A stretch of 64,000 nt of DNA, taken from Chamaelirium japonicum (lineage: Eukaryota; Streptophyta; Magnoliopsida; Liliales; Melanthiaceae). Location of the stretch: NCBI GenBank assembly GCA_947650365.1, contig OX393549.1:28425209-28489208 (forward strand), given 5' to 3'. Below the pieces are notes generated by a model. The model saw only the letters and a list, made by a program, of their open reading frames with translations. It was not told the origin of the DNA and searched no databases. Both the position numbers and the translations under genes were made by a program. Position 1 is the stretch's first letter, and each line of letters begins with the position of its first letter. Shown one piece after another: positions 12,341 to 26,185 of this stretch.

Positions 12341-14408
12341 ACGAATGAATTAGAATAGATTGTACGAATGAATTAGAATGGATCTTACGAAGGAATTAGA
12401 ATGGATCGTACGAATGAATTAGAATGGATCGTACGAATGAATTAGAATGGATCGTATGAATGAATTAGAATGGATCGTACGAATGAATTAGAATGGATCG
12501 TGCGAATGAATTAGAATGGATCGTACGAATGAATTAGAATGGATCGTGTGAAAGAATTCGAATGGATCGTACGAATGAATTAGAATGGATCGTGCGAATG
12601 AATTAGAATGGATCGTACGAATGAATTAGAATGGATACATTTGTGCGAATGAATTAGAATGGATCGGACGAATGAATTAGAATGGATCGTACGAATGAAT
12701 TAGAATGGATCAAATGAATGAATTAGAATGGTTACATTCATGCGAATGAATTAGAATGGATCGTACGAATGGATTAGACTGGATCGTATGAATGGATTAG
12801 AATGGATCGTATGAATGAATTAGAATGGATACATTCGTGCGAATGAATTAGAATGGATCGGACGAATGAATTAGAATGGATCGTACGAATGAATTAGAAT
12901 GGATCAAATGAATGAATTAGAATGGTTAAATTCATGCGAATGAATTAGAATGGATCGTGCGAATGAATTAGAATGGATCGTATGAATGGATTAGAATGGA
13001 TCCTATGAATGGATTAGAATGGATACCTTTGTGCATATGAATTAGAATGGATCGTACGAATGAATTAGAATGGATCGTACGAATGAATTAGAATGGATCA
13101 TTTGAATGAATTAGAATGGATCGTGCGAATGAATTAGAATGGATCGTATGAAAGAATTAGAATGGATCGTACGAATGAATTAGAATGGATCGTACGAATG
13201 AATTAGACTGGATCTTACAAATGAATTAGAATGGATCGTACGAATGAATTAGAATGGATCGTACGAATGAATTAGAATGGATACATTCGTGCGAATGAAT
13301 TAGAATGGATCGTGCACGAATGTATCCATTCTAATTCATTCGTACGATCCATTCTAATTCATTAATATGATCCATTCTAATTCATTCGTACGATCCATTC
13401 TAATTCATATGCACAAAGGTATCCATTCTAATCCATTCGTAGGATCCATTCTAATCCATTCGTACGATCCATTCTAATTCATTCGTACGATCCATTCTAA
13501 TTCATTCGCTCGAATGTATCCATTCTAATCCATTCGTACGATCCATTCTAATTCATTCGCATGAATGTAACCATTCTAATTCATTCATTTGATCCATTCT
13601 AATTCATTCGTACGATCCATTCTAATTCATTCGTTCGATCGATTCTAATTCATTCGCACGAATGTATCCATTCAAATTCATTCATACGATCCATTCTAAT
13701 TCATTCGTACGATCCATTCTAATTCATTCGCACAAATGTATCCATTCTAATTCATTCGTACGATCCATTCTAATTCATTCGCACGATCCATTCTAATTCA
13801 TTCGTACGATCCATTCTAATTCTTTCACACGATCCATTCTAATTCATTCGTACGATCCATTCTAATTCATTCGCACGATCCATTCTAATTCATTCGTACG
13901 ATCCATTCTAATTCATTCATACGATCCATTCTAATTCATTCGTACGATCCATTCTAATTCATTCGCACAAATGTATCCATTCTAATTCATTCGTATTATC
14001 CATTCTAATTCATTCGCACGATCCATTCTAATTCATTCGTACGATCCATTCTAATTCATTCGCACGATCTGTTCTTATTCATTCGCACAATCCATTCTAA
14101 TTCATTCGCACGAATGTATCCATTATAATTCATTCGTACGATCCATTCTAATTCATTCGTACGATCCATTCTAATTCATTCGTATGATCCATTCTAATTA
14201 ATTCGTATGATCCATTCTAATTCATTCGTACGATCCATTCTAATTCATTCATACAATCCATTCTAATTCTTTAACACGATCCATTCTAATTTATTCGTAC
14301 GATCCATTCTAATTCATTCGTGCAATCCATTCTATTTCATTCGTACGATCCATTCTTACTCATTCGTACGATCCATTCTAATTCATTCACACGAATGTAT
14401 CCATTCGT
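12341..14408. repeat. Composite inverted unit, copy 2 (+ 12341-13314, - 13315-14408)
   Basis: A direct copy of the preceding unit. GGTTAAATTC lies at 10925 and 12924 and GATACCTTTG at 11023 and 13022 (both 1,999 bp apart). CTGTTCTTAT at 12001 and 14069, and the exit switches at 12340 and 14408, are 2,068 bp apart. The 69-bp difference equals three monomers. Arms are close to equal (974 and 1,094 bp). Confidence 0.88.
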
Positions 14409-15731
14409 ACGAATGAATTAGAATAGATTGTACGAATGAATTAGAATGGATCGTACGAATGAATTAGAATGGATCGTACGAAGGAATTAGAATGGATCGT
14501 ACGAATGAATTAGAATGGATCGTACGAATGAATTAGAATGGATCGTATGAATGAATTAGAATGGATCGTACGAATGAATTAGAATGGATCGTGCGAATGA
14601 ATAGAATGGATCGTACGAATGAATTAGAATGGATCGTGTGAAAGAACTCAAATGGATCGTACGAATGAATTAGAATGGATCGTGCGAATGAATTAGAATG
14701 GATCGTACGAATGAATTAGAATGAATACATTTGTGCGAATGAATTAGAATGGATCGGACGAATGAATCAGAATGGATCGTACGAATGAATTAAAATGGAT
14801 CAAATGAATGAATTAGAATGGTTACGTTCATGCGAATGAATTAGAATGGATCGTACGAATGGATTAGACTGGATCGTACGTATGGATTAGAATGGATACA
14901 TTCGAGCGAATGAATTAGAATGGATCGTACGAATGAATTAGAATGGATCGTACGAATGGATTAGAATGGATCCTACGAATGGATTAGAATGGATACCTGT
15001 GTGCATATGAATTAGAATGGATCGTACGAATGAATTAGAATGGATCATATTAATGAATTAGAATGGTTCGTACGAATGAATTAGAATGGATACATTCGTG
15101 CGAATGAATTAGAATGGATCGTGTGAATCCATTAGACTGGATCGTGCGAATGAATAAGAATGGATCATACGAATGAATTAGAATGGATCGTACGAATTAA
15201 TTAGAATGGATACATTCGTGCGAATGAATTAGAATGGATTGTATGAATGAATTAGAATGGATTGTACGAATGAATTAGAATGGATCATACGAATTAATTA
15301 GAATGGATCATACGAATGAATTAGAATGGATCGTACGAATGAATTAGAATGGATCATACGAATGAATTAGAATGGATCTTACGAATGAATTAGAATGGAT
15401 CGTACGAATGAATTAGAATAGATACATTCGTGCGAATGAATTAAATTGGATCGGACGAATGAATTAGAATGGATCGTACGAATGAATTAGAATGGATCAA
15501 ATGAATGAATTAGAATGGTTACATTCATGCGAATGAATTAGAATGGATCGTACGAATAAATTATAATGCATCGTACGAATGAATTAAAATGGATCGTGCT
15601 AATGAATTAGAATTGATCGAACGAATGAATTAGCATGGATCATGCTAATGAATTAGAATGGAACGTATGAATGAATTAGAATGGATCGTGCGAAAGAATT
15701 AGAATGGATGGTATGAATGAATTAGAATGAA
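14409..15731 (+). repeat. Satellite block 19 (+), partial third copy then divergence
   Basis: The first about 450 bp follow the + arm of the 2.07-kb unit (GAAGGAATTAG, GTGTGAAAG, GATCGGACG, GATCAAATG, GGTTACGTTC). Later it has GATACATTCGAGCG, a 28-mer subtype also near 18270, 19025, 26545 and 56325, and GATACCTGTGTGCATATG near 14992. It ends at GAATGAATTCGTACGATCC. Confidence 0.9.
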
Positions 15732-16090
15732 TTCGTACGATCCATTCGAATTCATTCGCACGATCCATTCTAATTCATTCATACGAACCATTCTAATTCA
15801 TTCATACAATCCATTCTAATTCTTTCACACGATCCATTCTAATTCATTCGTACAATCTATTCTATTTTATTCGTACGATCCATTCTTACTCATTCGTATG
15901 ATCCAGTCTAATTCATTCGGACGAATGTATCCATTCTAATTTATTCGTACGATCCATTCTAATTCATTCGTACGATCCATTCTAATTCATTCGTACGATC
16001 CATTCTTACTCATTCGTATGATCCATTCTAATTCATTCGTACGATCCATTCTAATTCATTCGTACGATCCATTCTAATTCATTCGTACGA
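15732..16090 (-). repeat. Satellite block 20 (-)
   Basis: Contains a minus copy of the conserved module (about 15845-15955, with CGGACGAATGTATCC and ATTTATTCG). It exits at the perfect 12-bp palindrome GTACGATCGTAC, 16085-16096. Confidence 0.9.
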
Positions 16091-16825
16091 TCGTACGAAT
16101 GAATTAGAATGGATCGTACGGAATGAATTAGAATGGATTGTATGAATGAATTAGAATGGATACATTCGTGCGAATGAATTAGAATGGATCATACGAATGA
16201 GTAAGAATGGATCGTACGAATGAAATAGAATGGATTGTACGAATGAATTAGAATGTATCGTACAATTGAATTAGAATGGATCGTACGAATGAATTAGAAT
16301 GGATCATACGAATGAGTAAGAATGGATCGTACAAATGAAATAGAATGGATTGTACGAATGAATTAGAATGGATCGTACGAATGAATTAGAATGGATCGTG
16401 TGAAAGAATTAGAATGCATTGTATGAATGAATTAGAATGGATCGTATGAATGAATTAGAATGGATCGTGCGAATGAATTCGAAAGGATCGCATGATCCAT
16501 TCGAATAGAATGGATCGTATGAATGAATTAGAATGGATCGGGCGAATGAATTAGAATGGATTGTAGGAATGAATTAGAATGGATCGTATGAATGAATTAG
16601 AATGGATCGTATGAATGAATTAGAATGGATCGTGCGAATAAATTAGAATGGATCGTACGAATGAATTAGAATAAATCGTACGAATGAATTAGAAAGGATC
16701 ATACAATTGAGTAAGAATGGATCGTACGAATAAAATAGAATGGATTGTACGAATGAATTAGAATGGATACATTCATGCGAATGAATTAGAATGGATCGGA
16801 CGATTGAATTAGAATGGATCGTACG
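16091..16825 (+). repeat. Satellite block 21 (+) with micro-inversion
   Basis: Mostly + monomers. A fragment shorter than one monomer, CATGATCCATTCGAAT, is inverted at about 16491-16506. It ends at GTACGATTCATTC, the same switch form as 4028. Confidence 0.9.
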
Positions 16826-17810
16826 ATTCATTCTAATTCATTCGTACGATCCATTCTAATACATTCGTACGATTCATTCTAATTCATTCATACAATCCAT
16901 TCTAATTCATTCGCACGAATGTATCCATTCTAATTAATTCGTACGATCCATTCTAATTCATTCGTATGATCTATTCTTTTTCATTCGCACGATCCAGTCT
17001 AATTGATTCGCACGATCCATTCTAATTCATTCGCATGAATGTATCCATTCTAATTCATTCGTACGATCCATTCTAATTCATTAATATGATCCATTCTAAT
17101 TCATTCGTACGATCCATTCTAATTCATATGCATAAAGGTATCCATTCTAATCCATTCGTAGGATCCATTCTAATCCATTCGTACGATCCATTCTAATTCA
17201 TTCGTACGATCCATTCTAATTCATTCGCTCGAATGTATCCATTCTAATCCATTCGTACGATCCATTCTAATCCATTTGTACGATCCATTCTAATTCATTC
17301 GCAAGAATGTAACCATTCTAATTCATTCATTTGATCCATTCTAATTCATTCGTACGATCCATTCTAATTCATTCATCTGATCCATTCTTATTCATTCGCA
17401 CGAATGTATCCATTCTAATTCATTCGTACGATCCATTCTAATTCATTCGTAAGATCCATTCTAATTCATTCGTACGATCCATTCTAATTCATTCGTACGA
17501 TCCATTCTAATTCATTCGCACGAATGTATCCATTTAAGTTCATTCGTACGATCCATTCTAATTCATTCGTACGATCCATTCTAATTCATTCGCACGAATG
17601 TATCCATTCTAGTTCATTCGTACGATCCATTCTAATTCATTCGTACGATCCATTCTAATTCATTCGCACGAATGTATCCATTCTAATTCATTCGTACGAT
17701 CCATTCTAATTCATTAATATGATCCATTCTAATTCATTCGTACGCACCATTCTAATTCATATGCACAAAGGTATCCATTCTAATTCATTCTTGCGATCCA
17801 TTCTAATTCA
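16826..17810 (-). repeat. Satellite block 22 (-)
   Basis: Holds the ATATGCATAAAGG marker (about 17127) followed by GTAGGATCC, GCTCGAATGTATCC and CATTTGATCC variants, the same order as the - arm of the 2.07-kb unit. It exits at TTCAGCATCG. Confidence 0.92.
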
Positions 17811-18421
17811 GCATCGTACGAATGAATTAGAATGGATACATTCGTGCGAATGAATTAGAATTGATCGTACGAATGATTTAGAATGGATCGTGCGAATGAA
17901 TTAGAATGGATCGTACGAATGAATTAGAATGGATCGTACGAATGAACTAAAATGGATACATTCGTGCGAATGAATTAGAATGGATCGTACGAATGAATTA
18001 GAATGGATCCTACGAATGAATTAGAATGGATCTTACGAATGAATTAGAATGAATTGTACGAATGAATTAGAATGGATCGTACGAATGAATTAGAATGGAT
18101 ACATTCGTGCGAATGAATTAGAATGGATCAGATGAATGAATTAGAATGGATCGTACGAATGAATTAGAATGGATCAAATGAATGAATTAGAATGGTTACA
18201 TTCATGCGAATGAATTAGAATGGATCGTACCAATGGATTAGAATGGATCGTACGAATGGATTAGAATGGATACATTCGAGCGAATGAATTAGAATGTATC
18301 GTACGAATGAATTAGAATGGATCGTACGAATGGATTAGAATGGATCCTACGAATGGATTAGAATGGATACCTTTGTGCATAATGGATCGTACGAATGAAT
18401 TAGAATGGATACATTCGTGCA
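17811..18421 (+). repeat. Satellite block 23 (+)
   Basis: Mirror of the preceding block in variant content: GATCAGATG, GGTTACATTCATGC, GATACATTCGAGCG, then GATACCTTTGTGCAT directly followed by AATGG (partial monomer, about 18368-18382). Blocks 22 and 23 therefore form another long inverted repeat. Confidence 0.9.
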
Positions 18422-18586
18422 CGATCCATTCTAATTCATTCGCACGAATGTATCCATTCTAATTCATTCGGTCGATCCATTGTAATTCATTAATATGATC
18501 CATTCTAATTCATTCGTACGATCCATTCTAATTCATATGCACAAAGGTATCCATTCTAATTCATTCGTACGATCCATTCTAATTCA
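18422..18586 (-). repeat. Satellite block 24 (-), 165 bp
   Basis: Seven or so monomers with TTAATATGATCC and ATATGCACAAAGG, the same series as 17695-17775. It exits at TTCAGGATCG, close to the 17810 form, so the switch itself appears duplicated. Confidence 0.9.
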
Positions 18587-20313
18587 GGATCGTACGAATG
18601 AATTAGAATGGATACATTCGTGCGAATGAAGTAGAATTGATCGTACAAATGAATTAAAATGGATCGTGCGAATGAATTAGAATGGATCGTAAGAATGAAT
18701 TAGAATGGATCGTACGAATGAACTAGAATGGATACATTCGTGCGAATGAATTAGAATGGATCGTACGAATGAATTAGAATGGATCGTACGAATGAATTAG
18801 AATGGATCTTACGAATGAATTAGAATGGATCGTACGAATGAATTAGAATGGATCGTATGAATGAATTAGAATGGATACATTCGTGCGAATGAATTAGAAT
18901 GGATCGGACGAATAAATTAGAATGGATCGTACGAATGAATTAGAATGGATCAAATGAATGAATTAGAATGGTTACATTCATGCGAATAAATTAGAATGGA
19001 TCGTACGAATGGATTAGAATGGATACATTCGAGCGAATGAATTAGAATGGATCGTACAAATGAATTAGAATGGATCGTACGAATGGATTAGAATGGATCC
19101 TACGAATGGATTAGAATGGATACCTTTGTGCATATGAATTAGAATAGATCGTACGAATGAATTAGAATGGATCATATTAATGAATTAGAATGGATCGTAC
19201 GAATGAATTAGAATGGTTCGTGCGAATGAATTAGAATGGATCGTGCTAATGAATTAGAATTGATCGAACGAATGAATTAGCATGGATCGTGCTAATGAAT
19301 TAGAATGGAATATATGAATTAATTAGAATAGATCATACGAATGAATTAGAATGGATCGTACGAATTATTTAGAATGGATACATTCGTGCGAATGAATTAG
19401 AATGGATTGTACGAATGAATTAGAATGGATCGTACGAATGAATTATAATGGATCATACGAATTAATTAGAATGGATCATACGAATGAATTAGAATGGATC
19501 GTACGAATGAATTAGAATGTATACATTCGTGCGAATGAATTAGAATGGATTGTGCGAATGAATAAGAACAGATCGTGCGAATGAATTAGAATGGATCTTA
19601 CGAATGAATTAGAATGGATCGTGCGAATGAGTTAGAATGGATCGTAAGAATGAATTAGAATGGATACATTTGTGCGAATGAATTAGAATGGATCGTACGA
19701 ATGAATTAGAATGGATCGTATGAATGAATTAGAATGGATCGTACGAATGAATTAGAATGGATCGAGCGAATGAATTAGAATGGATCGTACGAATGAATTA
19801 GAATGGATCGTACGAATGAACTAGAATGGATACATTCGTGCGAATGAATTAGAATGGATCGTACGAATGAATTAGAATGGATCGTACGAATAAATTAGAA
19901 TGGATCTTACGAATGAATTAGAATGGATCATACGAATGAATTAGAATGGATCGTACGAATGAATTAGAATGGATACATTCGTGTGAATGAATTAGAATGG
20001 ATCGGACGAATGAATTAGAATGGATCGTACGAATGAATTAGAATGGATCGTACGAATGAATTAGAATGGATCGTACGAATAAATTAGAATGGATACATTC
20101 GTCCGAATGAATTAGAATGGATCATACGAATGAGTAAGAATGGATCGTACGAATAAAATAGAATAGATTGTACGAATGAATTAGAATGGATCCTACGAAT
20201 GAATTAGAATGGATCGTGTGAAAGAATTAGAATGGATTGTATGAATGAATTAGAATGGATCGTATGAATGAATTAGAATGGACCGTGTGAATGAATTCGA
20301 ATGGATCGTACGA
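18587..20313 (+). repeat. Satellite block 25 (+)
   Basis: Repeats the series of block 23 (GATCTTACG, GATCGGACG, GATCAAATG, CGAGCG, ATACCTTTGTGC near 19120), continues with the TGCTAATG subfamily near 19230-19310, and carries a + copy of the conserved module at about 20070-20170. Confidence 0.92.
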
Positions 20314-20509
20314 ATTCATTCTAATTCATTCATATAATCCATTCTAATTCTTTCACACGACCTATTCTAATTCATTCGTAGGATCCATTCTAATTCATTC
20401 GCACGAATGTATCCATTCTAATTCATTCGTACGGTCCATTCTAATTCATTCGCACAATCCATTCTATTTCATTCGTACGATCCATTCTTACTCATTCGTA
20501 TGATCCATT
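20314..20509 (-). repeat. Satellite block 26 (-)
   Basis: Entered through GTACGAATTCATTC. It leaves at TGATCCATTATGG, where the two orientations overlap by a few bases. Confidence 0.9.
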
Positions 20510-20788
20510 ATGGATACATTCGTGCGAATGAATTAGAATGGATCGTACGAATGAATTAGAATGGATCGTGTGAAAGAATTAGAATGGATCGTACGAATGA
20601 ATTAGAATGGTTCGTATGAATGAATTAGAATGGATCGAACGAATGAATTAGAATGGATCGTACGAATGAACTAGAATGGATACATTCGTGTGAATGAATT
20701 AGAATGGATCGTACGAATGAATTAGAATGGATCGTACGAATGAATTAGAATGGATCTTACGAATGAATTAGAATGGATCGTACGAATG
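20510..20788 (+). repeat. Satellite block 27 (+)
   Basis: About twelve monomers starting with a 28-mer. It ends at GAATGCACGATCC, and the next block begins in the TAGCACGATCCATGC subfamily. Confidence 0.9.
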
Positions 20789-21106
20789 CACGATCCATGC
20801 TAATTCATTCGTTCGATCAATTCTAATTCATTAGCACGATCCATTCTAATTCATTCGTACGATCCATTCTAATTCATTCGTACGATCCATTCTAATTCAT
20901 TCGTACGATCCATTCTAATTCCTTCGTACGATCCATTCTAATTCATTCATACAATCCATTCTAATTCTTTCACACGATCCATTCTAATTCATTCGTACGA
21001 TCCATTCTAATTCATTCGTGCAATCCATTCTCTTTCATTCGTACGATCCATTCTTACTCATTCGTACGATCCATTCTAATTCATTCACACGAATGTATCC
21101 ATTCGT
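20789..21106 (-). repeat. Satellite block 28 (-)
   Basis: Ends with the signature CACACGAATGTATCC then CATTCGTACGAATG, the start signature of R-type HORs. Confidence 0.9.
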
Positions 21107-21875
21107 ACGAATGAATTAGAATAGATTGTACGATTGAATTAGAATGGATCGTACGAATGAATTAGAATGGATCGTACGAAGGAATTTGAATGGATCGTAC
21201 GAATGAATTAGAATAGATCGTACGAATGAATTAGAATGGATCGTACGAAGGAATTATAATGGTTCGTACGAATGAATTAGAATGGATATATTCGTGCAAA
21301 TGAATTAGAATGGATCGTATGAATGTATTAGAATGGATCGTATGACTTAATTAGAATGGATCGTACGAATGAATTAGAATGGATTGTATGAATGAATTAG
21401 AATGGATCGTACGAATGAATTAGAATGGATCGTATGAATGAATTAGAATGGATCGTACGAATGAATTTGAATGGATCGTGCGAATGAATTAGAATGGATC
21501 GTACGAATGAATTAGAATGGATCGTACGAATAAATTAGAATGGACACATTCGTCCGAATGAATTAGAATGGATCATACGAATGAGTAAGAATTAGAATGG
21601 ATCGTACGAATGAATTAGAATGGATACATTCGTGCGAATGAATTAGAATGGATTGTGTGAATGAATAAGAACAGATCGTGCGAATGAATTAGAATGGATC
21701 GTGCAAATGAATTAGAATGGATCGTCCGAATGAATTAGAATGGATCGTACGAATGAATTAGAATGGATACATTTGTGCGAATGAATTAGAATGGATCGTA
21801 CGAATGAATTAGAATGGATCGTATGAATGAATTAGAATGGATCGTACGAATGAATTAGAATGGATACATTCGTGC
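21107..21875 (+). repeat. Satellite block 29 (+)
   Basis: Opens like an R long arm (AGATTGTACG, GAAGGAATT, GATATATTCGTGC, TATTAG), then shows a scrambled unit near 21590 (GAGTAAGAATTAGAATGG). Confidence 0.9.
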
Positions 21876-22105
21876 ACGATCCATTCTAATTCATTCGCAC
21901 GAATGTATCCATTCTAATTCATTCGTACGATCCATTCTAATTCATTCATACAATCCATTCTAATTCTTTCACACGATCCATTCTAATTCATTCGTACGAT
22001 CCATTCTAATTCATTCATGCAATCCATTCTATTTCATTCGTACGATCCATTCTTACTCATTCGTACGATCCATTCTAATTCATTCACACGAATGTATCCA
22101 TTCGT
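21876..22105 (-). repeat. Satellite block 30 (-)
   Basis: About 230 bp closely matching the tail of block 28, with the same exit signature about 1.0 kb downstream. Blocks 28-29 and 30-31 therefore start as a direct duplication. Confidence 0.9.
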
Positions 22106-25100
22106 ACGAATGAATTAGAATAGATTGTACGAATGAATTAGAATGGATCGTACGAATGAATTAGAATGGATCGTACGAAGGAATTAGAATGGATCGTACG
22201 AATGAATTAGAATGGATCGTACGAAGGAATTAGAATGGATCGTACGAATGAATTAGAATGGATATATTCGTGCAAATGAATTAGAATGGATCGTATGAAT
22301 GTATTAGAATGGATCGTATGAGTGAATTAGAATGGATCATACGAATTAATTAGAATGGATCATACGAATGAATTAGAATGGATCGTACGAATGAATTAGA
22401 ATGGATTGTACGAATGAATTAGAATGGATACATTCGTGCGAATGAATTAGAATGGATTGTGCGAATGAATAAGAACAGATCGTGCGAATGAATTAGAATG
22501 GATCGTACGAATGAATTAGAATGGATCGTGTGAATGAATTAGAATGGATCGTACGAATGAATTAGAATGGATACATTTGTGCGAATGAATTAGAATGGAT
22601 CGTACGAATGAATTAGAATGGATCGTATGAATGAATTAGAATGGATCGTACGAATGAATTAGAATGGATCGTACGAATGAACTAGAATGGATACATTCGT
22701 GCGAATGAATTAGAATGGATCGTACGAATGAATTAGAATGGATCGTACGAATGAATTAGAATGGATCTTACGAATGAATTAGAGTGGATCGTGCGAATGA
22801 ATTTGAATGGATCGTACGAATGAATTAGAATGGATACATTTGTGCGAATGAATTAGAATGGATCGTACGAATGAATTAGAATGGATCGTATGAATGAATT
22901 AGAATGGATCGTACGAATGAATTAGAATGGATCGTGCAAATGAATTAGAATGGATCGTACGAATGAATTAGAATGAATCGTACGAATGAACTAGAATGGA
23001 TACATTCGTGCGAATGAATTAGAATGGATCGTACGAATGAATTAGAATGGATCGTACGAATGAATTAGAATGGATCTTACGAATGAATTAGAATGGATCG
23101 TACGAATGAATTAGAATGGATCGTATGAATGAATTAGAATGGATACATTTGTGCGAATGAATTAGAATGGATCGTACGAATGAATTAGAATGGATCGTAT
23201 GAATGAATTAGAATGGATCGTACGAATGAATTAGAATAGATCATACGAATGAATTAGAATGGATCGTACGAATAAATTAGAATGGATACATTCGTCCGAA
23301 TGAATTAGAATGGATCATATGAATGAGTAAGAATGGATCGTACGAATGAATTAGAATGGATCATACGAATGAATTAGAATGGATACATTCGTGCGAATGA
23401 ATTAGAATGGATCGTGCGAATCAATTAGACTGGATCGTGCGAATGAATAAGAATAGCTCAAACGAATGAATTAGAATGGATCGTACGAATTAATCAGAAT
23501 GGATACATTCGTGCGAATGAATTAGAATGGATTGTATGAATGAATTAGAATAGATCGTACGAATGAATTAGAATGGATCATACGAATTAATTAGAATGGA
23601 TCATACGAATGAATTAGAATGGATCGTATGAATGAATTAGAATAGATCGTACGAATAAATTAGAATGGATACATTCGTGCGAATGAATTAGAATGGATTG
23701 TGCGAATGAATAAGAACAGATCGTGCGAATGAATTAGAATGGCTCGTGCGAATGAATTAGAATGGATCGTACGAATGAGTAAGAATGGATCGTACGAATG
23801 AAATAGAATAGATCGTACGAATGAATTAGAATGGATCGTACGAAGGAATTAGAATGGATCGTACGAATGAATTTGAATGGATATATTCGTGCAAATGAAT
23901 TAGAATCGATCGTATGAATGTATTAGAATGGATCGTATGAGTGAATTAGAATGGATCGTATGAATGAATTAGAATGGATCGTATGAATGAATTAGAATGG
24001 ATACATTCGTGTGAATGAATTAGAATGGATCGTATGAATGAATTAGAATGGATCGTGCGAATGAATTAGAATGGATCGTAGGAATGAATTAGAATGGATA
24101 CATTTGTGCGAATGAATTAGAATGGATCGTACGAATGAATTAGAATGGATCGTCTGAATGAATTAGAATGGATCGTACGAATGAATTAGAATAGATCGTG
24201 CGAATGAATTAGAATGGATCGTACGAATGAATTAGAATGGATCGTACGAATGAACTAGAATGGATACATTCGTGCGAATGAATTAGAATGGATCGTACGA
24301 ATGAATTAGAATGGATCGTACGAATGAATTAGAATGGATCTTACGAATGAATTAGAATGGATCGTACGAATGAATTAGAATGGATCATACGAATGAATTA
24401 GAATGGATCGTACGAATAAATTAGAATGGATCGTATGAATGGTTTAGAATGGATACATTTGTGTGAATGAATTAGAATAGATCGGAGAATGAATTAGAAT
24501 GGATCGTACGAATGAATTAGAATGGATCAAATGAATGAATTAGAATGGTTACATTCATGCGAATGAATTAGAATGGATCGTACGAATGGATTAGAATGGA
24601 TCGTACGAATGGATTAGAATGGATATATTCGTGCGAATGAATTAGAATGGATCATACGAATGAGTAAGAATGGATCGTACGAATGAAATAGAATGGATTG
24701 TACGAATGAATTAGAATGGATCGTGCGAATGAATTTGAATGGATCGTACGAATGAATTAGAGTGGATCGTGCTAATGAATTAGAATTGATCGTACGAATG
24801 AAATAGAATGGGTTGTACGAATGATTTAGAATGGATCATACGAATGAATTAGAATAGATCGTACGAATGATTTAGAATGGATACATTCGTGCGAATGAAT
24901 TAGAATGGATCATACGAATTAGTAAGAATGGATCGTACGAATGAAATAGAATGGATTGTACGAATGAATTAGAATGGATTCGTACGAATGAATTAGAATG
25001 GATACATTCGTGCGAATGAATTAGAATGGATCGTACCAATGAGTAAGAATGGATCGTACGAATGAAATAGAATGGATTGTGCGAATGAATTAGAATGGAT

Positions 25101-25412
25101 CATACAAATGAATTAGAATGGATCGTACGAATGAATTAGAATGGATCGTACGAATGAATTAGAATGGATCATACGAATGAATTAGAATGGATCGTACGAA
25201 TGAATTAGAATGGATCGTACGAATGAATTAGAATGGATCGTACGAATGAATTAGAATGGATCGTACGAATGAATTAGAATGGATACATTTGTGCGAATGA
25301 ATTAGAATGGATCGTAAGAATGGATTAGAATGGATCGTACGAATGGATTAGAATGGATACATTCGTGCGAATGAATTAGAATGGATTGTATGAATGAATT
25401 AGAATGGATCGT
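22106..25412 (+). repeat. Satellite block 31 (+), longest single-orientation run (3.3 kb)
   Basis: The longest run without a switch. It contains a local tandem duplication: GAACTAG units followed by a 28-mer recur at 22682 and 22991, 309 bp apart, equal to eleven 23-mers plus two 28-mers, and again near 24255. It ends in a 22-bp perfect palindrome at 25402-25423 (GAATGGATCGT and its complement). Confidence 0.92.
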
Positions 25413-25423
25413 ACGATCCATTC
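25402..25423. repeat. 22-bp perfect palindrome at a + to - switch
   Basis: GAATGGATCGT is followed directly by its reverse complement with no spacer. This is what results if inversion occurs exactly at the GTAC centre of a consensus monomer. Confidence 0.92.
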
Positions 25424-25548
25424 GAATTCATTCGCACGATCCATTCTAATTCATTCGTACGATCCATTCTAATTCATTCATACGATCCATTCTAATTCAT
25501 TCGTACGATCCATTCTAATTCATTCGCAATCTATTCTAATTCTTTCGT
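25413..25548 (-). repeat. Satellite block 32 (-)
   Basis: Six monomers, one truncated (CATTCGCAATCTATTC, about 25521). It exits at CTTTCGTACGAATGG, the D-type HOR start signature with one substitution. Confidence 0.9.
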
Positions 25549-25830
25549 ACGAATGGATACATTCGTGTGAATGAATTAGAATGGATCGTGTGAAAGAATT
25601 AGAATGGATCGTACGAATGAATTAGAATGGATCGTACGAATGAATTAGAATGGTTACATTCATGCGAATGAATTAGAATAGATCGTGCGAATGAATTAGA
25701 ATGGATTCGTACGAATGAATTAGATTGGATACATTCGTGCGAATGAATTAGAATGGATCGTACCAATGAGTAAGAATGGATCGTACGAATAAAATAGAAT
25801 GGATTGTGCGAATGAATTAGAATGGATTGC
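25549..25830 (+). repeat. Satellite block 33 (+)
   Basis: Carries the end of the D short arm (GGATTCGTACG, GTACCAATGAGTAAG, GAAATAG). It switches at GGATTGCACGAATGTATCC, the same short-to-long-arm junction found in D4 and D5. Confidence 0.9.
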
Positions 25831-26185
25831 ACGAATGTATCCATTCTAATTCATTCATACGATCCATTCTAATTGATTCGTACGATCCATTTTAATTCAT
25901 TCGTATGATCCATTCTAATTAATTCGTATGATCCATTCTAATTCATTCGTACGATCCATTCTAATTCATTCATACAATCCAGTCTAATTCATTCGTACGA
26001 TCCATTCTAATTCACTCATACGATCCATTCTAATACATTCATACGATCCATTCTAATTCATTTGCACGAATATATCCATTCTAATTCATTCGTACGATCC
26101 ATTCTAATTCCTTCGTACGATCCATTCTAATTCATTCGTACGATCTATTCTAATTCATTCGTCCGATCCATTCTAATTCATTCGT
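25831..26185 (-). repeat. Satellite block 34 (-)
   Basis: Includes CACTCATACG, AATACATTC and TTTGCACGAATATATCC in the order typical of the D long arm end. Confidence 0.9.

Noticed and set aside
15551-15560. TATAAT-like strings (for example in AATTATAATG) as promoters
   Set aside because: They are one-base variants of TTAGAATG scattered through the array, with no accompanying elements or downstream gene.
16643-16831. 62-codon frame on the minus strand, and similar frames at 25599-25844, 29207-29389, 36813-37079, 45371-45652, 51457-51651, 51657-51863 and 60500-60694
   Set aside because: All are translations of the satellite with a 23-residue period, all lie on the CCATTC-reading strand, and most stop at the consensus TAA. 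No conserved domain, signal peptide or separate start context is present.
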